A stretch of DNA of 64,000 nt, from NCBI GenBank assembly GCA_025603075.1, contig MU626284.1:1-64000 (forward strand). Reading direction: 5' to 3'. Of this stretch, positions 60,324 through 64,000 are shown in pieces. The translations under genes and the position numbers were made by a program. This DNA is from Neoconidiobolus thromboides FSU 785 (taxonomy: Eukaryota > Entomophthoromycota > Entomophthoromycetes > Entomophthorales > Neoconidiobolaceae). The notes beneath the pieces were generated by a model that saw nothing but the letters and a program-made list of their open reading frames with translations, was not told where the DNA came from and made no database searches. The number at the start of each line of letters is the position of its first letter. The stretch's first letter is position 1.

Positions 60324-61193
60324 TTAAATTTTATCATCCTCAAAGTCATGAACAACTTCTCCACCATCCTCCCCAACCTCATTATGAACAATACTGTTAT
60401 AAATATCGCTAGGAATAATAGGGTTATCTGCAAACACATTATCGAGATGTTGAATATATTTCCCATAGGCTTGAGGTGATCTTTTCTTGGCCTTTGCAAG
60501 AGTGTTTCTAATATGACCACCAAAACGACCATTAAAAATCCCAGAATGATGGCGGAGGAGAACTGCAAGGTATTCAGCTAATTGTGGATGACGTTCAAGA
60601 AAATGATGTTGCTGTGGTTTCTCATTCTTAGTAAGACGGGCAGCTATGTTTATATAAACACTAAATATGTTGTCAATAAAAAAAGAATTGAATTTATAAA
60701 AAGTCGAAAGCCCAAGGTCGACTATATGAACTTGCAAGTTATGAAATTGAGTTAAGGCTGTTTTAAAGATCAAATTAGTAACTGCTGGCTTAATGCCAAA
60801 TAATTTTAAGTTAAATTGGCCATTAAGGAGCTCCTCAAGTCTTTCTGGGGTAAACTTTACTGACAGCTTTAAACCAGGCAACTTTAGCCCGGCCTTCTTT
60901 TCATGGACTTTTTTTACCTCTTCCTCCTCTCCTTTCTCTTCTACTTCCTCTTCTACTTCCTCTTCTCCTAATAAATCTGAATCTTTTTTATTATTGTTTA
61001 ATATCCTTTTTGTAACTGAATTTGATTTATTTATATGGTTTTCATCAAATGAAATTCGATTCTCAGAATCTGTAAATTGAATTTGATTATTATCAACTGC
61101 ATGGTTCAAATTATTAAATGTATTAGAACTAGGAATAGATTCTGCTACAATTAAGTTTAGCAAGATAAGAGTGACAAAAGGAATAGACTTCAT
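60324..61193 (-). CDS. Secreted protein with acidic/Lys-rich propeptide-like region, unknown
   Basis: Single exon, 289 aa. It has a clear signal peptide (MKSIPFVTLILLNLIVAES), an Asn-rich region with KR (SVTKRIL), an acidic Glu run (about residues 77-92), and a folded-looking half. That half reads LKLPGLKLSVKFTPERLEEL, then LTQFHNLQVHIVDLGLSTFY, NIFSVYINIAARLTKNE, FLERHPQLAEYLAVLLRHHS, AKKRSPQAYGKYIQHL, and an acidic end. KR sites (SVTKR, AKKR) could be cut by a Kex2-type protease (inference). The second half has no cysteines. No family recognised. Confidence 0.7.
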   Translation of the reverse strand: MKSIPFVTLILLNLIVAESIPSSNTFNNLNHAVDNNQIQFTDSENRISFDENHINKSNSVTKRILNNNKKDSDLLGEEEVEEEVEEKGEEEEVKKVHEKKAGLKLPGLKLSVKFTPERLEELLNGQFNLKLFGIKPAVTNLIFKTALTQFHNLQVHIVDLGLSTFYKFNSFFIDNIFSVYINIAARLTKNEKPQQHHFLERHPQLAEYLAVLLRHHSGIFNGRFGGHIRNTLAKAKKRSPQAYGKYIQHLDNVFADNPIIPSDIYNSIVHNEVGEDGGEVVHDFEDDKI

Positions 61194-62557
61194 AGTTTAA
61201 AATATAACAGTATAACGTAAAATAAAAATGTAAACTAAAATTTGTTCAAATTCATTGCCCTTTATTTTTTTTGATAATCATTGATTGTCACTGTTTTGAT
61301 AGTCATCTAAAATTACTCTCAATTTATTTTTTATAGAAAATGATCTAATAGGAATTTGACCATGCTAAAATTCTCGCAGTTTGAAATTGAAATTACTAGA
61401 AGATTAAGATTTTATCATTAAAGCTTTATTAAATGGGGATGTTTTTCTAGCTTCATCATTTTTTCATTTTTTAAGCACTATTTGAGTGGAAAAATTGTTA
61501 CTAAAATTCTCAAATACAAAATACATCCCCAAATTATAATAATTTTACTCAACTTTAAATCATTCTCAGTTTAAAATTAAATAGTAGCTAGTATTACATT
61601 TATAATACCCATTTTAACTTTGAAAAGGGATAATAAAATATAGTTTAAAAAACCTCAGAAATACTACGCATTTAAAGTACAACTTTGTTCATTTAATAAA
61701 TAAGAAAATAAATTGATTAATAAAAAGAATTAATAATATAAGGATGAAATCTTACTTTATTTACCTTCCAATCAGATGACCAAGTTATAAAGAACGAGTT
61801 GTCTTTAATTGAGGCATAAAAAAAATTCTATTTCAATTTTCTATTTATCGTTGATTCTAGTTAAAACTACTATTCTTATTAATTCTGTTATTACATTTAA
61901 ATTTTATTTTATTAATTTTACTAATAAAGTCTTTCCATCATAATATTTGTGATTTAACTTATAATACTAATATTTTAATAAGAGAGTTAAAACAATACTT
62001 TAAACAACTTAATAAATAAAGCTCAAACTTCAATTTTACTCTTTTGTATTACTTTAATTCAAACTATCTTATTTCTTATTTCTTATTCCTTTGGGAAAAT
62101 ATCATATAAAAATTTACCCAAAGAATAAAACTTTGACTGATTTTTTACTAAGCACATGATTTAGATACCCCTAATCAACCATCATGTTGTTGTCTTTGTC
62201 TATACTATTGAAGCCATACCATCATAGTTAAACATAAAGTATTAAGGATATACCTATCATACTAACTATCCTCTACAAAATATTTATAGTAAAATAGAAT
62301 ATATAAGCTTAACTACTTGACACTAGATAAATAAATAATAAATAAATAGTAAAAAAATACGTGCATTTTAATATAATAATTATATTTATTATAAAGACAC
62401 AATTTACAATAAACGAATGGATAGAATAGGATATAGATAAATAAAATCACCTTTTAATTAATAGTTGAAGAGACAAATAGAAAGAAGGTTATTACAAAAC
62501 ACAAGTCAAAGTTATTAATAAAATTTCAAAACGATAAGATATTTCACAATTAAAAAC
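61194..62557. other. Gene-free region
   Basis: About 1.4 kb; contains one MITE (61432-61532) and otherwise AT-rich DNA without ORFs. Confidence 0.55.
61432..61532 (-). mobile_element. MITE copy 21
   Basis: TGGGGATGT at the left and ACATCCCCA at the right, flanked by AA rather than TA on both sides; full core. Confidence 0.85.
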
Positions 62558-62594
62558 GGGTATGGTGCCAAGTTACCACCTTAGCGCCATCCCC
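62558..62594. promoter_or_regulatory. GC-rich hairpin in a 3' region
   Basis: GGGTATGGTG pairs with CGCCATCCCC across a 17-nt loop (nine pairs including one G-T, one mismatch). It lies about 35 bp past the stop codon of the minus-strand gene at 62629 and stands out in the AT-rich surroundings. A role in mRNA 3' end or stability is a guess. Confidence 0.4.
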
Positions 62595-62628
62595 TTATTA
62601 CTTATAATAAATAACAATTCACATACCC

Positions 62629-63111
62629 TTAATTGCAAATTCTCTTACCACTATTCTTAAAACTCTTTGGACGACGGTCTTTACCGATAGTTCTATTCTT
62701 AACTGAGCGAGATGGGGCAGTATTTACTTTATTAGTATTGCCATTTCTTTTATGGGTAATTTGTAAGCAATCGAAGAGTAAGGATAAAGAATCAATTGTA
62801 TAAGCGGGTTTGTTTATAACCTTGAAGCAAGTATTCAATTGAAACTTTTCAACCTCTTCTTGGTTTACAAACTCGTCAAATAAGTACTTGCGCCACTCTT
62901 TTTTTGAGCGAAATTTACTTGTCATTAGCTGTGCTCGACTCATTACCGTTTGGTCCATCATATTGTCCATTGAATTGATAACCAAGACTTTCTTACACAA
63001 ATCTTTGGAGCTGGATGCCTTGAGTTTGTTGATACTTAAATCAAAAGCGTTACTAGTTATAGGTTCAAGGTTGGTAGTTCTTGAGGTAGGATTACTTACA
63101 GAGGTCGACAT
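62629..63111 (-). CDS. Small basic hypothetical protein
   Basis: Single exon, 160 aa, start at 63111. Polar N-terminus (MSTSVSNPTSRTTNLEPITS), a helical middle (DLCKKVLVINSMDNMMDQTV, KKEWRKYLFDEFVNQEEVEK), and a basic, Ser/Asn-rich C-terminus (PSRSVKNRTIGKDRRPKSFK) that could bind nucleic acid or direct nuclear import. No family recognised. Codon use and length argue for a real gene. Confidence 0.55.
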   Translation of the reverse strand: MSTSVSNPTSRTTNLEPITSNAFDLSINKLKASSSKDLCKKVLVINSMDNMMDQTVMSRAQLMTSKFRSKKEWRKYLFDEFVNQEEVEKFQLNTCFKVINKPAYTIDSLSLLFDCLQITHKRNGNTNKVNTAPSRSVKNRTIGKDRRPKSFKNSGKRICN

Positions 63112-63714
63112 TTATAATGATAGTTCAGGTTCAAGTTAGTTGTTGACTGCACAGGTACGATAAAATCAGTTTAGATAAGTTGAAAGATGAAATGGAATGA
63201 GAAACTATAATTTATAAATTTATAAATTTTGCTTTTTTCATTTTTCTAATCTTGAATAAATTGTGATTCTTTAGTGAGCGATATTTTGGTTTCAAAATGG
63301 CTTAGAGGAGGGTATTGTCGTCGACTTTTATTGGATGAAATTAGAAAAATAGTAGATATTGATTAGCTGAATTTATTAATCAGTTGTTATTTTTGGATTT
63401 TAACTTAAATCATTGGTTTGGGCAAATGGATAATAGCTTTTATTATGGTCCATATGAGAATTGCAAAGTTAAATAAGTTAATACTAATATTAATAATATT
63501 AATTTATTAATAAAAATAGTATTATTATATGTAGTACTATAAGATATATAAGTAAATATTAATGATCATAATAGTATAATAGTGATAATAGTGGCTTTAT
63601 TAATATTTTATTTTCATAATAAATCGTCCATTTTAATTAATTAATAGTAGTTAAGTAATAAGTTTTTGGATTAAAATTAACGGTAATATAATAAATCGTA
63701 AAGATATTAGCAGT

Positions 63715-64000
63715 TTATTGGTTTATCATGCACTCATGATTATAAAGATGATTAGTTGAGAGTGTATGAAAAGATATTTGAATTTGATTGTAAAAGTCAC
63801 CATCTTCATCAATACACAAGTCACAACCAATCATATTATTAGCCGAAATTAAAGTAGGCTAAATAATTGTTTTTTCTGCAAATTCTGTTATTGCTATTTG
63901 CTGTTTTTTTGGTTCTATTGTAATTTACTCACATTTATTACCCTCTTTACCCTTAACCGATTTAAGAAATTCTCAATTAAATATTTTATTACAAGTTGTA
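63715..64000 (-). CDS. 3' end of a gene cut by the window edge
   Basis: Last exon 63715-63858 reads PTLISANNMIGCDLCIDEDG, DFYNQIQISFHTLSTNHLYN and HECMINQ-stop. A 74-nt intron (gtgagt..atttag) joins it in frame to a piece that stays open to the edge (63933-64000, QLVIKYLIENFLNRLRVKRV). It is not recognised. The intron is inferred; the alternative is a decayed ORF. Confidence 0.45.

Noticed and set aside
1..64000. tRNA, rRNA genes and CRISPR arrays
   Set aside because: No box A/box B pair, rRNA segment or spaced direct-repeat array was found by eye; tandem repeats present are simple minisatellites.

Overview
The window is nuclear DNA from a very AT-rich fungus. It uses the standard code, most genes carry short introns (mostly about 40-75 nt, GT..AG), and fungal-type proteins recur: ceramide glucosyltransferase, Mgr3-like TPR protein, Tvp15-like Golgi protein, PSP1-domain protein and a Gef1-type CLC. 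An early-diverging (zygomycete-grade) lineage is my guess from AT content and gene content; no marker here proves it. All identifications come from reading translated sequence, not from searches.

Layout. 1-5 kb: a truncated DNA transposon, then a tandem (+) cluster of a two-TM, double-PPxY protein family (two pseudogenes, two intact genes). 5.8-14.7 kb: GCN2 kinase (+), an ABITRAM/Simiate-like protein (-), and a CwfJ/Cwf19-type splicing factor (+). 16.8-18.3 kb: ceramide glucosyltransferase (-). 18.3-25.5 kb: repeats, a second and fuller copy of the same transposon in opposite orientation, and the second PPxY cluster (-; one pseudogene, two intact genes). 25.5-36.7 kb: repeat-rich, mostly non-coding DNA with a small hypothetical gene, a HARE-HTH-like protein and a stand-alone EF-Tu-like G-domain protein. 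36.7-53.7 kb: a housekeeping block (CLC exchanger, CK2 beta, LSM1, FPGS, PSP1-domain protein, Mgr3-like protein, eIF6, GAR1, RPL35). 53.7-64 kb: sparse DNA with a broken putative secreted-protein gene, decayed ORFs, a Tvp15/COPI-associated membrane protein, a secreted protein, a small hypothetical gene, and the end of a gene cut by the right edge.

Two things stand out. First, the PPxY family: four intact paralogues share one intron position, two TM helices, a conserved juxtamembrane block and a cytosolic-looking tail with paired PPxY motifs, and they share upstream elements about 180-220 bp before the ATG. At least three decayed copies lie beside them. PPxY pairs are the usual docking sites for WW domains of NEDD4/Rsp5-type ubiquitin ligases, so an expanded set of adaptor-like membrane proteins is a reasonable hypothesis. 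Second, a ~105-bp MITE family (TIR TGGGGATGT.., TA target duplication) is present in about 21 copies. One copy sits in the transposon fragment at the left edge, and the other transposon copy retains the matching empty site.
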